The notes beneath the pieces are model-generated. The model had not been told where the DNA came from and did no database searches. It saw only the letters and a list, made by a program, of their open reading frames with translations. From NCBI RefSeq assembly GCF_002531755.2, contig NZ_CP034998.1, positions 3,960,501-4,024,500 on the forward strand: a stretch of DNA of 64,000 bases, read 5' to 3'. Shown here piece after piece: positions 44,301 through 52,468 of this stretch. The stretch is from Rhizobium acidisoli. GTDB taxonomy: Bacteria; Pseudomonadota; Alphaproteobacteria; Rhizobiales; Rhizobiaceae. Each line of letters opens with the position of its first letter. Position 1 is the first letter of the stretch. A program made the translations under genes and the position numbers.

Positions 44301-44649
44301 TGAAGATATGGCCGCGCTCGAGATCGCCGGCGAGCTGCACCTCGTCGATGGCGACGAAGGCGGCCTTGGTTTCACGCGGCATCGCCTCGACGGTGCAGAC
44401 CGAAAAACGCGCATTGGGCGGCGAAATCTTTTCCTCGCCGGTGACCAGCGCCACATTCTGCGCGCCCACCTTCTCCACCACCCGCGTATAGACCTCGCGC
44501 GCCAGCAGCCGAAGCGGCAGGCCGATCACGCCGGTCCCGTGCGCGACCATGCGCTCGATGGCATAATGGGTCTTACCGGTATTGGTCGGCCCAAGCACCG
44601 CGGTCACACCGCGCCCGCTCAGAATCATCGGCTGCGAAGTCAGAGTCAT
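41386..44649 (-). CDS. Suv3-like DEAD/DExH helicase with long disordered Ala/Glu- and RG-rich tail
   Basis: 1087 residues from ATG 44649 (MTLTSQPMILSGRGVTAVLG). SF2 motifs: I GPTNTGKTHYAIERM, II FVAIDEVQLAGDLERGH, and VI GQIAGRAGRHVRDGTFG, the GRAGR form typical of Suv3/MgpS-type RNA helicases. A central helical region (about 300-800) precedes a low-complexity tail. That tail is first Ala/Glu/Thr-rich (about 840-950), then very rich in Arg, Gly, Asn and Asp (about 960-1060), ending FAKLAALKEQMKK. The tail resembles RGG-type RNA-binding regions. Likely RNA turnover or ribosome-related work with the S4 protein. Confidence 0.9.
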   Translation of the reverse strand: MTLTSQPMILSGRGVTAVLGPTNTGKTHYAIERMVAHGTGVIGLPLRLLAREVYTRVVEKVGAQNVALVTGEEKISPPNARFSVCTVEAMPRETKAAFVAIDEVQLAGDLERGHIFTDRILHLRGREETLLLGAATMQPILQQLLPGITIVERPRLSHLFYAGQKKITRLPQRSAIVAFSADEVYAIAELIRRQRGGAAVVLGALSPRTRNAQVALYQAGDVEYLVATDAIGMGLNLDVDHVAFAQDRKFDGYQFRNLNPGELGQIAGRAGRHVRDGTFGVTGQVSPFDEELVQRIESHQFDNVKVLQWRTTEMDFSSIQALRASLEAGPRVAGLTRALPAVDQQALEQLSRYPEVINLADRPARVEKLWEACALPDYRRITPAQHADLISTLFSDLVRYGTVNEQFLAEQVHRSDRTDGEIDTLSARIAQIRTWTYVSNRPGWLADPTHWQEKTREIEDRLSDALHERLTKRFVDRRTSVLMKRLRENAMLEAEISVNGDVFVEGHHVGQLSGFRFTPVAGTDGPDAKAVQAASQKALALEFEARAARIHAAGNSDLAIGSDGLIRWIGDPVARLSGSDHIMRPRVILLADEQLTGNARDHVAARVERFVNHHISTVLKPLDDLSRAEDLQGLAKGLAFQLVENLGVLFRRDVTEEVKSLDQEARASMRRYGVRFGAYHIFVPALLKPAPAELITLLWALKNDGLDKPGYGDLIPVLAAGRTSVVTDPSFERMFYKLAGFRFLGKRAVRIDILERLADIIRPLLQWKPGQSNRPEGAYDGRRFTTTTAMLSILGATLEDMEEILKGLGYRADAVKAEEASAHLATQDAASVPATATETPADETAEKADHDDADGATEETAAEPSATEAASADVDTPVAEAVETAAPDEAVETSAPDEASAPVEAASAPEEAASAEEAVSASHEAGEPVEPKPVLLWRLGGRNDNQRQARGGHGERRGGQGQERGQNQERGDRNRRPGGGEGGEGNRGGEGRDNNRQNRGKDGGSRDGGRPQQARGDRNNQPRGDQPRGDRQDRKDRGERNDRNDRNNNRGGSQPLRFEAKPPRKEKPIDPDSPFAKLAALKEQMKK

Positions 44650-44781
44650 GGTCCATGCAAATGAGGCGGGCAGCCCCCAGGAAAACAGTGCTTCCGCGAC
44701 GGAAGCCAGAGAACACATGGACAGCCGCCGCCGCAAACGCAAGGGCAGATTTCAAAATGCTGCCGGGATTACGACCTTTGC

Positions 44782-45253
44782 GAGTCACGTGGGACGCCCG
44801 CATCTGCGATTCGGAACAGCGTGAGAACGAATCAGCGACGAATCGCTGACTCCCGGTGATTCAGCTTTTGTTCACGGCTAAGTATTGATTTTGAATCACT
44901 TTTTCCCACTAGATGCTGAATCGACGGACTCCCTCCGCCTGGCATTTTCGTCGCCGCCATCAGCGAATCCGGCAAGTGGCGAACAATCGAAAATTGCGCC
45001 CGAAATTAACCTGTCGACCAAAGCCGGAACGAATCGGCGACGAATCGCTGACCGCATCGTTTTCGCCTTTCGTTCACGGCCACATCTGGTGGCGAAACTC
45101 GGTCCATGCGCTAGATGCGGATCGTCGACCGGCTTGCCCGTTCCGCCTTGTCCCATCGGCATTAATCTTTCGGAAGCCGGATTCATATCCCGTTAAGCCG
45201 GGATGGTCGCTGGCGGCGCGCCGATCAAATACGGAACGAATCGCTGACGAATC
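44782..45253. repeat. Diverged ~205-bp repeats with a dense cluster of GANTC (CcrM) sites
   Basis: The gap 44650-45444 has no credible gene. Three copies of a block starting GAACGAATC (44825, 45027, 45234) with GACGAATCG and GTTCAC nearby are spaced about 202 and 207 bp apart. Counting by eye there are 15 GANTC sites between 44782 and 45253, for example 44829, 44840, 44848, 44858, 44893, 44918, 44927, 44964, 45031, 45042, 45180, 45238 and 45249. Chance would give about two. GANTC is the target of the cell-cycle methylase CcrM. Function unknown. Confidence 0.75.
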
Positions 45254-45444
45254 GGCGACATCGGGACCTTCTCGCTTTGTTCACCGCAACATATTGTATT
45301 TAAACGCCTTTTTAACCATACGGGCAGGTTTCCGATAGGGCGGGGGTCCGGGCGCGTCACATTTCCTGGCTTAACCGGGAACAAAAATCGCCAATGCGTG
45401 TTTCTGGTCCATTCAAATTGCGGATGAAATGAAGGAAACACACC

Positions 45445-45600
45445 ATGCTTGGCACAATACTTCTTGTTATCCTCATTCTGCTCTTGATCGGAGCCTTGCC
45501 GAATTGGGGTTATAGCCGTGGCTGGGGCTATGGACCTTCTGGCGGTTTGGGGCTAGTTCTCGTGATTATCATTATCCTTGTACTCATGGGCCGCATCTAA
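45445..45600 (+). CDS. DUF3309 family small membrane protein
   Basis: 51 residues from ATG 45445 (MLGTILLVILILLLIGALPN), with AAGGAA upstream. Two hydrophobic helices flank a WGYSRGWGYGPSGG loop, the known DUF3309 layout. Role unknown; it lies 27 bp before a glycine-zipper lipoprotein gene, so they may be co-transcribed envelope proteins. Confidence 0.85.
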   Translation: MLGTILLVILILLLIGALPNWGYSRGWGYGPSGGLGLVLVIIIILVLMGRI

Positions 45601-45627
45601 AGGCCAACAAACCTGGGGAGTTACGAC

Positions 45628-45885
45628 ATGATGAAGAAGATTGTTCTTATTGGTGCGCTCGTCGGCGCTCTGGCATCCTGCACAGCGACCGAGCAAGGCA
45701 CGGCGATCGGCGCCGGCACCGGTGCGGTCATCGGCGGTGTGGTCACCAACAGCTGGGGTGGTGCCGCCGTCGGCGCCGTTGCCGGTGGTCTGACCGGCGC
45801 TCTCATCGGCCAGTCGGTCGAGCGCCGCGGCTACTGCGTCTATCGCGACCGCTACGGCCGCCGCTACGAGGCTCGTTGCCGCTAA
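45628..45885 (+). CDS. Glycine-zipper outer-membrane lipoprotein-like protein
   Basis: 85 residues. Signal sequence with lipobox LVGALASC (Cys about residue 18), then a glycine zipper (GTAIGAGTGAVIGGVVTNSW; GGAAVGAVAGGLTGALIGQ) and a basic tyrosine-rich end (YCVYRDRYGRRYEARCR). This resembles the short rickettsial 17-kDa-antigen-like proteins common in rhizobia, often induced by stress. Followed by a terminator. Confidence 0.85.
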   Translation: MMKKIVLIGALVGALASCTATEQGTAIGAGTGAVIGGVVTNSWGGAAVGAVAGGLTGALIGQSVERRGYCVYRDRYGRRYEARCR

Positions 45886-45911
45886 TCGGCGAGAAACATA
45901 TCGGACTTCCC

Positions 45912-45936
45912 AACGGGCGCTTCGGCGCCCGTTTTT
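45912..45936 (+). terminator. Terminator of the glycine-zipper gene
   Basis: AACGGGCGC-TTCG-GCGCCCGTTTTTC: a 7-bp GC stem with UUCG loop and T-run. Confidence 0.9.
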
Positions 45937-46079
45937 CTTTGCTCCCGCCTCCGTCAACGCGGCGTTGACGATCGGTCGCCAAAGCCAAACCTACCAGCCT
46001 TCATCAGGCAGGCGCATATTTCCTTCATGAGCGCAGTGGGCAGGCGAAGCCGCCCGGCGCATCTGAAAGGAACGCTTCC

Positions 46080-46238
46080 ATGGGTCAGATTTTCCTGAAT
46101 TCCGCCGTCGCCATTCTCATCGGCTTGGCTTTCCTGACAACCGCGATCTCAGCGCTTCGCGGCGAGGATCGCTCGCCGCAGCGCGTGCCGGTCAAGATTC
46201 CGCCACGGCGTCACCAAAAGGCCGGCGACCGTTCCTGA
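46080..46238 (+). CDS. Small hypothetical membrane protein
   Basis: 52 residues from ATG 46080 (MGQIFLNSAVAILIGLAFLT), with GAAAGGAA just upstream. One hydrophobic helix is followed by a basic tail (RVPVKIPPRRHQKAGDRS). No family recognised. The Shewanella-like spacing, good ribosome-binding site and downstream palindrome support a real gene. Confidence 0.6.
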   Translation: MGQIFLNSAVAILIGLAFLTTAISALRGEDRSPQRVPVKIPPRRHQKAGDRS

Positions 46239-46264
46239 TGCCCGCACGGAGAGCATCCATACAA

Positions 46265-46302
46265 AAAGCGATAGCGCGTCCCGCGGGACGCGCTATCGCT
46301 TT
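46265..46302. terminator. Perfect 38-bp palindrome, probable bidirectional terminator
   Basis: AAAGCGATAGCGCGTCCCG is followed directly by its exact reverse complement. It lies between the small membrane gene and the convergent phaB. The GCGCGTC/GACGCGC arms resemble the second palindrome of the RIME-like repeats, so this may be a solo half-element. Confidence 0.7.
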
Positions 46303-46329
46303 CAAGTCGATTGCAATTATCGGGGCAGG

Positions 46330-47055
46330 TTAGACGAAGAACTGCCCGCCATTGGCGGTTAGCGTCGAACCGGTGATGAAGCCGGCATCGTCAGAGGCGA
46401 GGAAGGTAACGCAACGCGCGATTTCCTCAGGCTCGCCGAGACGACCGACGGGAATCTGCGGAATGATGCGTTCGTTCAGCACCTTCTCCGGCACGGCAAG
46501 CACCATCTCGGTTCCGATGTAACCGGGGCAAATGGCGTTGACGGTGATGTTCTTCGCCGCCCCTTCCTGGGCCAGCGCCTTGGTGAAGCCGAGATCGCCG
46601 GCTTTTGCCGCCGAATAGTTCGCCTGACCCATCTGGCCCTTCTGGCCGTTGATCGACGAGATATTGACAATGCGGCCGAAGCTGCGGTCGCGCATACCGG
46701 TCCAGACCTGATGCGTCATGTTGAACAGGCCGGTGAGGTTGGTATTGATCACCTCGTGCCATTGCTGCGGCGTCATCTTGTGGAACATGGCGTCGCGGGT
46801 GATGCCGGCATTGTTGACGAGCACTTCGACCGGCCCGATCTCACTCTCGATCCGGGCGATCCCCTCGCCGCAGGCGGCGTAATCCGAAACATCCCATTTG
46901 AATACCGGCACGCCGGTGGCGTCGTGGAAGGCTTTGGCCTTCTCGTCGTTGCCGGCATAATTGGCGGCAACCCTGTAACCGGCGTTTTTCAGCGCCACGG
47001 ATATGGCCGCACCAATGCCGCGCGTACCCCCGGTGACCACAGCCACTCTGCTCAT
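46330..47055 (-). CDS. phaB: Acetoacetyl-CoA reductase
   Basis: 241 residues from ATG 47055 (MSRVAVVTGGTRGIGAAISV). SDR family: NADPH loop TGGTRGIG, NNAGI motif (VLVNNAGITRDAMFHKM), and catalytic Ser-Tyr-Lys in SSINGQKGQMGQANYSAAKA. Reduces acetoacetyl-CoA to (R)-3-hydroxybutyryl-CoA for polyhydroxybutyrate. It follows phaA by 69 bp. Confidence 0.95.
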   Translation of the reverse strand: MSRVAVVTGGTRGIGAAISVALKNAGYRVAANYAGNDEKAKAFHDATGVPVFKWDVSDYAACGEGIARIESEIGPVEVLVNNAGITRDAMFHKMTPQQWHEVINTNLTGLFNMTHQVWTGMRDRSFGRIVNISSINGQKGQMGQANYSAAKAGDLGFTKALAQEGAAKNITVNAICPGYIGTEMVLAVPEKVLNERIIPQIPVGRLGEPEEIARCVTFLASDDAGFITGSTLTANGGQFFV

Positions 47056-47124
47056 GTTCCGCTCCCCTTTTGTTTTCGCCCCGCCGTGGCGGGATTTTTC
47101 AATCAATGACGGATCGTATGCTGT

Positions 47125-48306
47125 TTAAAGTGCTTCGAAGCACATGGCGACACCCATGCCGCCGCCGATGCAAAGCGTAGCAAGCCCCTTCTTGGCGCCG
47201 CGGCGCTTCATTTCGAACAACAGCGTGTTGAGAACGCGCGCGCCGGAAGCGCCGATCGGATGGCCGATCGCGATCGCCCCGCCGTTGACGTTGACGATCG
47301 CCGGATCCCATCCGAGATCCTTGGTGACGGCGCAGGCCTGCGCCGCAAAAGCCTCGTTGGCTTCGACGAGATCGAGATCGCCGACCGACCAGCCGGCCCT
47401 TTCGAGCGCCTTGCGGGATGCCGGGATCGGGCCGGTCCCCATGATCTGCGGATCGACGCCCGCCGTTGCCCAGGAAACGATGCGGGCGAGCGGCTGGATG
47501 CCGCGCCGGACGGCTTCTGCTTCGCTCATCAGCACCGCAGCAGCGGCACCGTCGTTGAGGCCGGAGGCATTCGCGGCCGTCACCGTGCCCTCCTTATCGA
47601 AGGCCGGGCGCAGCTTGCCCATCGCCTCCAGCGTGGCGCCGTGGCGGATATATTCGTCGGCATCGACCGTAACGTCGCCCTTACGCGTCTGGATGATGTA
47701 GGGGATGATCTCGTCGGCAAAGCGGCCGGCCTTCTGCGCCGCCTCCGCCTTGTTCTGCGAGGCGACGGCGAACTGATCCTGCTCGTCGCGCGAAAGCTGC
47801 CACTGACGGGCGATATTCTCGGCGGTGATGCCCATGTGGTAGCCGTGGAAGGCATCGGTCAGGCCGTCCTTGATCATCGTGTCGACCATCTTGGCGTCGC
47901 CCATCTTGACGCCGCCGCGCAGGTGCATGGCATGCGGCGCCATCGACATGGATTCCTGGCCGCCGGCAACGATGATCTTGGCGTCGCCGGTGGCGATCTG
48001 CTGCATGCCGAGCGCGACGGCGCGCAGACCCGAACCGCAGAGCTGGTTGACGCCCCAGGCCGTCGCCTCCTTCGGAATGCCGGCTTTTATCGCCGCCTGG
48101 CGCGCCGGGTTCTGGCCCTCGCCGGCAGAGAGCACCTGACCGAGGATCACCTCATCCACTTCGCCGGCATCGACGCCGGCGCGCGCGAGCGCACCCTTGA
48201 TCACGGCCGCGCCGAGCTCATGCGCGGGAACCGTTGCGAAAGCGCCGTTGAACGAGCCGACGGCCGTTCGACCTGCACTGGCGATGACGATGGATGAACT
48301 GCTCAT
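47125..48306 (-). CDS. phaA: Acetyl-CoA acetyltransferase (beta-ketothiolase)
   Basis: 393 residues from ATG 48306 ([20 protein letters not shown]). Thiolase hallmarks: acyl Cys in [16 protein letters not shown] (about residue 90), GGQESMS, His in [17 protein letters not shown] and second Cys in [13 protein letters not shown]. Condenses two acetyl-CoA to acetoacetyl-CoA, feeding PhaB. Divergent from phaR, as in other rhizobia. Confidence 0.96.
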   Translation of the reverse strand: MSSSSIVIASAGRTAVGSFNGAFATVPAHELGAAVIKGALARAGVDAGEVDEVILGQVLSAGEGQNPARQAAIKAGIPKEATAWGVNQLCGSGLRAVALGMQQIATGDAKIIVAGGQESMSMAPHAMHLRGGVKMGDAKMVDTMIKDGLTDAFHGYHMGITAENIARQWQLSRDEQDQFAVASQNKAEAAQKAGRFADEIIPYIIQTRKGDVTVDADEYIRHGATLEAMGKLRPAFDKEGTVTAANASGLNDGAAAAVLMSEAEAVRRGIQPLARIVSWATAGVDPQIMGTGPIPASRKALERAGWSVGDLDLVEANEAFAAQACAVTKDLGWDPAIVNVNGGAIAIGHPIGASGARVLNTLLFEMKRRGAKKGLATLCIGGGMGVAMCFEAL

Positions 48307-48544
48307 GGTGACGCTCCTCGTTTTCGTCTCACTTACATAAGAGGAAACTGGCAAAGCTTGGAGCGCAAGTCAAACGCGAAGACCGGTCACGGTCATTTTT
48401 CGGCACGAACGCGAAAGCCCGAATTCATCTGCTCTGTGAAAGGTTTGCCGCATCGCACAAAGAGATTGTCACCGGCCTTCTTTTGCGTTTACAGTCTGAA
48501 GTGGAGGAATATCCATAGTTCAGACGGGGGTCCAGGAGACTGAT

Positions 48545-49117
48545 ATGGCGAAGCATGAGGGTCAGATAGTCATCAAGAAATACGCCAATCGCCGGCTATA
48601 CAATACGGGCACCAGCACCTACGTCACGCTGGAAGACCTGGCGGAGATGGTGAAGAAGGGCGAGGAATTTACCGTCCAGGATGCAAAAAGCGGAGATGAC
48701 ATCACTCATTCGGTGCTGACCCAGATCATCTTCGAGCAGGAATCGAAGACCGGCAACACGCTTCTCCCGATCTCCTTCCTGCGCCAGCTCATCACCTATT
48801 ACGGCGACCAGATGCAGATGGTCGTGCCGAGCTTTCTCGAACATTCGATGCGCGCCTTCAGCGAACAGCAGTCCCAGATGCGAGAGCAGGTGAACCGCGC
48901 CTTCGGCGAAACACCGCTCGGCAAGAACCTGCAACTGCCGATGCAGATGGTCGAGGACCAGGTTCGCCGCAACACCGAGCTGTTTCAGCAGGCGATGCAG
49001 ATGTTCTCGCCCTTCATGACGCCGCCGGCCAAGGAAAGCCGCAAGGCCGAGGCCAAGGATATCGATGAGCTGAAGGAACAGCTCCGCGCCCTTCAGAACA
49101 AGCTCGACAACCTATAA
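48545..49117 (+). CDS. phaR: Polyhydroxyalkanoate synthesis regulator PhaR (AniA)
   Basis: 190 residues. N-terminal DNA/PHB-binding domain begins IVIKKYANRRLYNTGTSTYV, then LEDLAEMVKKGEEFTVQDAK. The C-terminal half is helical with repeated FSPFMTP-like and Gln-rich segments and ends in a coiled coil (DELKEQLRALQNKLDNL). PhaR represses phasin and other carbon-storage genes and is released by polymer granules; in rhizobia it also affects central carbon flow. Divergent from phaA-phaB with a 238-bp gap. Confidence 0.95.
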   Translation: MAKHEGQIVIKKYANRRLYNTGTSTYVTLEDLAEMVKKGEEFTVQDAKSGDDITHSVLTQIIFEQESKTGNTLLPISFLRQLITYYGDQMQMVVPSFLEHSMRAFSEQQSQMREQVNRAFGETPLGKNLQLPMQMVEDQVRRNTELFQQAMQMFSPFMTPPAKESRKAEAKDIDELKEQLRALQNKLDNL

Positions 49118-49519
49118 TCCGATCGAGACATCCCGCCCGGCGCTCCGGATCGACACGGCAAACCCGCCGATCACATCGATCAGAGCGATCGTCATCAAAA
49201 TGAAGAAGACCTGCGTCGCAGCATCCCGGACGAGCAGAAACTCGACCAGGAAGGCGATGAAAACCAGCATCGACAATATGTGGTTGATGAGGTTGCCGGG
49301 ACCCGTTCTGGTCGCTTTCAGGATTTCGAAGAACAGCACGACAAGCGCTATGACGATGAACAGATCGCCGAGCGCCATGCTCCAGATGGCGCCTGATATC
49401 ATCGACAATACGATGACGTCATGCTGCAGCGCCGGGATACCGCCCTCGCCCATCAGGCCGAGCATCGCCAGATTGTAGAGAACGAACGGGATAATCATCA
49501 GCGGCATTGCGGCTATCAT
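49112..49519 (-). CDS. Hypothetical multi-spanning membrane protein
   Basis: 135 residues from ATG 49519, with AAGGAG 7 nt upstream; a TTG-started extension by two residues is unneeded. Four hydrophobic helices are visible: MIIPFVLYNLAMLGLMGE, VIVLSMISGAIWSMALGDLF, ILSMLVFIAFLVEFLLV and VFFILMTIALIDVIGGFAV. Resembles uncharacterised alphaproteobacterial inner-membrane proteins. Its 3' end overlaps phaR by 6 nt, tail to tail, which leaves no room for a terminator between them. Confidence 0.75.
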   Translation of the reverse strand: MIAAMPLMIIPFVLYNLAMLGLMGEGGIPALQHDVIVLSMISGAIWSMALGDLFIVIALVVLFFEILKATRTGPGNLINHILSMLVFIAFLVEFLLVRDAATQVFFILMTIALIDVIGGFAVSIRSAGRDVSIGL

Positions 49520-49532
49520 CGGCAATCTCCTT

Positions 49533-49646
49533 AGAGCATGATGCCGAAAAGTGTGAGCGGTTTTCGGGCGACATCATGCTCTAACTCTTTAATTTAGAAC
49601 AGGATTCATATTTTAGGCCAACCGGGCCTAAAATCATCCTGTTCTA
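49533..49646. repeat. RIME-like repeat, copy D, with a different second palindrome
   Basis: First palindrome AGAGCATGATG (49533) to CATCATGCTCT (49582) contains the shared core AAAAGTGTGAGCGGTTTTCGG. The second is TAGAACAGGAT (49595) to ATCCTGTTCTA (49646) with inner TTTTAGGCC/GGCCTAAAA, unlike copies A and B. This shows the palindromes assort as modules. Confidence 0.8.
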
Positions 49647-49718
49647 GCGGCTGGAAGAATACTGCCGCAAAGCATTGCCCCACCGCAAGACATAGCAAAT
49701 ATTATATCGCCGAATATG

Positions 49719-49744
49719 AAAAGGCCGGCGTGACGCCGGCCTTA
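49719..49744 (-). terminator. Terminator of rpmF
   Basis: Minus strand AAGGCCGGCG-TCA-CGCCGGCCTTTTC, 30 bp past the rpmF stop codon. Confidence 0.85.
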
Positions 49745-49775
49745 AAACTTTCGATCGGACAAGCCGAATCGGAAA

Positions 49776-49961
49776 TTATGCGCTTTCCTTCGGCGTCAGA
49801 ACCTGGCGGCCGCGATACATGCCGGTCTTCAGGTCGATGTGATGCGGGCGGCGCAGTTCGCCGGAGTTCTTGTCTTCGACATAGGTCGGAGCCTTCAGCG
49901 CATCAGCCGAACGGCGCATGCCGCGCTTGGACGGGCTTGTTTTTCTCTTCGGTACAGCCAT
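49776..49961 (-). CDS. rpmF: Ribosomal protein L32
   Basis: 61 residues from ATG 49961 ([20 protein letters not shown]). The basic N-terminus and [20 protein letters not shown] are typical of alphaproteobacterial L32. The zinc-binding cysteines of other L32 forms are absent (C-minus type), as usual in this class. It is part of the large ribosomal subunit. Confidence 0.97.
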
Positions 49962-50117
49962 TTCTCTTACTCCACTTGCGGGCAAAACATTCCCACGGCC
50001 AGACTGGCGGCCGAAACGGACATGTCGCGATTTCGGAAATTTTGCGCGCTTATACATGCAAGGGGCGGGCTTGACCAGTCCCCATGCATATTTTTTGACA
50101 CGCCGATGATTCCCACC

Positions 50118-50765
50118 TCAGACTTCGTCTTCCGGCACGACCCAAGGCTCGACGCGCGCCGCCTCTTCCCACTTGCGCCAGGCCGGATGCGCCTTCATGG
50201 TCTGCATATAGGCGAGCGTATCGCTTCTGTCGACCAGATCATAGATCTCGAACCGGTTGACGACGGGCGCAAACATCGCATCCGCGGCCCCGAACGCGCC
50301 GAAGAGAAACGGCCCGCCGGATTGCTGCAGGAGATCCCGCCAGATCGTCTCGATGCGGCTGATATCGGTATCGACACCATCCGGCAGCGCGATCCTGGCC
50401 TTCGGCCGGCGGATATTCATCGGGCAGGCGCTGCGCAGAGCCCGGAAGCTCGAGAGCATTTCCATCGAAACCGACCGGGCGAGCGAGCGCTCAGCGCGAT
50501 CGGCAGGCAGAAGACCGGCGTCCGGATAAAGCTCGGCGGCATATTCGATGATCGCCAGCGATTCCCAGATCTTCAACGCGCCATGCTGCAGAAGCGGCAC
50601 TCGCCCGGTCGGCGATACGGCCTTGATATTGGGATTGCCGGCCGCGTCGTCGAAGGGGATCAGGACCTCCTCGAAATCGATGCCGACGCCCGTCAGCGCC
50701 ATCCAGGGCCGGAAAGACCAGGAGGAATAGTTTTTGTTGGCGATATAGAGCGTCAGCCTATCCAT
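50118..50765 (-). CDS. Glutathione S-transferase family protein
   Basis: 215 residues. Thioredoxin-like N-terminal domain (LTLYIANKNYSSWSFRPWMA) with the cis-Pro region SPTGRVPLLQHGALKIWESL, where SSWSFRP is the active-site stretch with Ser in place of Cys. The C-terminal helical domain includes FGAFGAADAMFAPVVNRFEI. Substrate unknown. It is followed by the next gene upstream at a 13-bp gap (DUF1868). Confidence 0.9.
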   Translation of the reverse strand: MDRLTLYIANKNYSSWSFRPWMALTGVGIDFEEVLIPFDDAAGNPNIKAVSPTGRVPLLQHGALKIWESLAIIEYAAELYPDAGLLPADRAERSLARSVSMEMLSSFRALRSACPMNIRRPKARIALPDGVDTDISRIETIWRDLLQQSGGPFLFGAFGAADAMFAPVVNRFEIYDLVDRSDTLAYMQTMKAHPAWRKWEEAARVEPWVVPEDEV

Positions 50766-50778
50766 GGGCTTCTCCCGT

Positions 50779-51501
50779 TCAGGTGTCGAAATGGAAAATC
50801 AGCACTTCGTGGAAATGGTTCATGTCCTCGAAGACGCAGAATGCCGGTGGCGTCAGCTCGAAAACAGGGGCCTTGCGGCGGATATCCTCGGCAACGTGAT
50901 CAAGCATCGCCTGCCAGCGCGGCAAGGCTTCGTCCTCCAGCCGCTCGATCGCATAGGCAAAGGTCATGTGAAACTTGTAGTCGTCATGGTTCGGCTGGCG
51001 GTAGCCGAGGAGATCGGCAAAGGCGTCGCGCCAGGCGCGCATGACCTTACGGTCGTTCTCCGTCGCCCCGTCGAGGAGCAGGCCTGACGGGCGCGCTTCG
51101 ACCACGGCGACATGGAAGGGGTCAGCCATCGAAAAACCTTCGAGCCGCGCCGCCATCAGTTCGGTCATGTCGCCGATCGGCGTCTCGATCGGAAGATCGC
51201 CCGGCCAGCAATCTTGCCGGCGCCTGGTCTCGATGACGCCTTCGAAAAGCGTCATGTGAAGGCTTGATATCGGCGTGAAGAGGAACTGCTGGACCTCCGG
51301 CATCGCCAGATATTTCTCCCGTGCCTCGATCAGCACCGTCTGCGTCCGCGACCCCTTCTCGGCATGGCAGACGATGGTGTTGCCGGCCTCGGGCAAAAAG
51401 CCGCCAACCTTGTGATAACGGCTGCCGAGATGGGTGGGCGGGTTCGGATTGTGCGTCTTCGAATAGAGGAGAAGCTCGGGAGAAAACATCGTAGCGGTCA
51501 T
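50779..51501 (-). CDS. DUF1868 protein, 2H phosphoesterase superfamily
   Basis: 240 residues from ATG 51501 (MTATMFSPELLLYSKTHNPN). The two HxT motifs of the 2H superfamily are SSLHMTLFEGVIE (about residue 82) and DYKFHMTFAYAIE (about residue 180). Such proteins hydrolyse or form 2',3'-cyclic or 2'-5' phosphodiester bonds; the substrate is unknown. The gene lies 13 bp upstream of the GST gene, suggesting a bicistronic unit. Confidence 0.85.
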   Translation of the reverse strand: MTATMFSPELLLYSKTHNPNPPTHLGSRYHKVGGFLPEAGNTIVCHAEKGSRTQTVLIEAREKYLAMPEVQQFLFTPISSLHMTLFEGVIETRRRQDCWPGDLPIETPIGDMTELMAARLEGFSMADPFHVAVVEARPSGLLLDGATENDRKVMRAWRDAFADLLGYRQPNHDDYKFHMTFAYAIERLEDEALPRWQAMLDHVAEDIRRKAPVFELTPPAFCVFEDMNHFHEVLIFHFDT

Positions 51502-51596
51502 GGGCGACTCGAGGGTTCTGATTGGACTGCACCGCCCATATGGCAGAACCAAGAATGTCAGATGACGCCTGGTCCTTCTAACGAGAAGTTCTGATC

Positions 51597-52343
51597 TCAC
51601 TCATAGATGCATTTGATGTAATCGCCGGAACCCTGTGCCCGTCTCTCGATTACGCCGGCAAGCCGGCGAAGGCCGCGGCCTGGTTTGCCGGCATTGCGGT
51701 CGATCGGGTTCGGCAGCGACACAGCAAGCAGCGATGCCTGGCGCCGCGTCAGCTTCGAGGCCGGCACCTTGAAATGATGCTGCGCCGCCGCCTCGATGCC
51801 GTAAATGCCCGGACCCCATTCGGCGATGTTGAGATAGATTTCCATCAGCCGCCGTTTCGACAGGACGAAATCCGTGGAAACGGCGAGCGGAAGCTCCATC
51901 GCCTTGCGCACGAAGGAGCGGCTGTTCCAGAGAAAGAGGTTCTTCGCCGTCTGCATCGGGATGGTGCTGCCGCCGCGCGTTGCCTGGCCCTTCAGCGTAT
52001 CTTCGACCAGCATGCGCATTTCCGCCCAGTCGACACCGCCGTGAAAACAATATTGCCCGTCTTCGGACATCATCACCGACTGCACCAGAACCGGTGCGAT
52101 CTCGTCAAGCGACACCCATCTGCGGTCATAACCGCGCAGCAGTACGAGATCGCGCAGCATCAGCGTCGAGACCGGGTGAATGAAAGGCAGCACGTAGAAA
52201 AAGATCAGCGCGTAAGGAAGGATCACCAGCGCCAGCACGGCAAGCACGATGCGTTTCAACACGCGCCGGTCTCCGAACCATTGCCGACGAGCCGGCATGT
52301 CGGCGATGTCCTCTCTCTCCGGCGCTATATCCAAAGTCCCCAA
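51597..52343 (-). CDS. mtgA: Monofunctional peptidoglycan glycosyltransferase
   Basis: 248 residues. A single N-terminal membrane helix ([20 protein letters not shown]) is followed by a GT51 domain. Its motifs are [17 protein letters not shown] (with catalytic Glu), [16 protein letters not shown] (GGSTITQQ variant), [20 protein letters not shown] and [16 protein letters not shown]. It polymerises lipid II into glycan strands at the periplasmic face. No transpeptidase domain. Confidence 0.95.
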   Translation of the reverse strand: MGTLDIAPEREDIADMPARRQWFGDRRVLKRIVLAVLALVILPYALIFFYVLPFIHPVSTLMLRDLVLLRGYDRRWVSLDEIAPVLVQSVMMSEDGQYCFHGGVDWAEMRMLVEDTLKGQATRGGSTIPMQTAKNLFLWNSRSFVRKAMELPLAVSTDFVLSKRRLMEIYLNIAEWGPGIYGIEAAAQHHFKVPASKLTRRQASLLAVSLPNPIDRNAGKPGRGLRRLAGVIERRAQGSGDYIKCIYE

Positions 52344-52468
52344 CCCGATTTCGCTCCTGTCGTTCTCATAACGCCTGTAGGCCGCTTATGCCAGAGTGCG
52401 TGGCGAATCTTGCCGCGCCATCGACAATTCCGTTGCAAGCCCGGGGGCGCTCATGCCAAACAGCGCCC

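Noticed and set aside
44825..45253. CRISPR array
   Set aside because: Repeats are spaced ~205 bp, few and diverged, with no cas genes nearby.
44824..45338. Several short frames in the GANTC-rich region
   Set aside because: They run through repeats on both strands, lack start signals and do not look like proteins.
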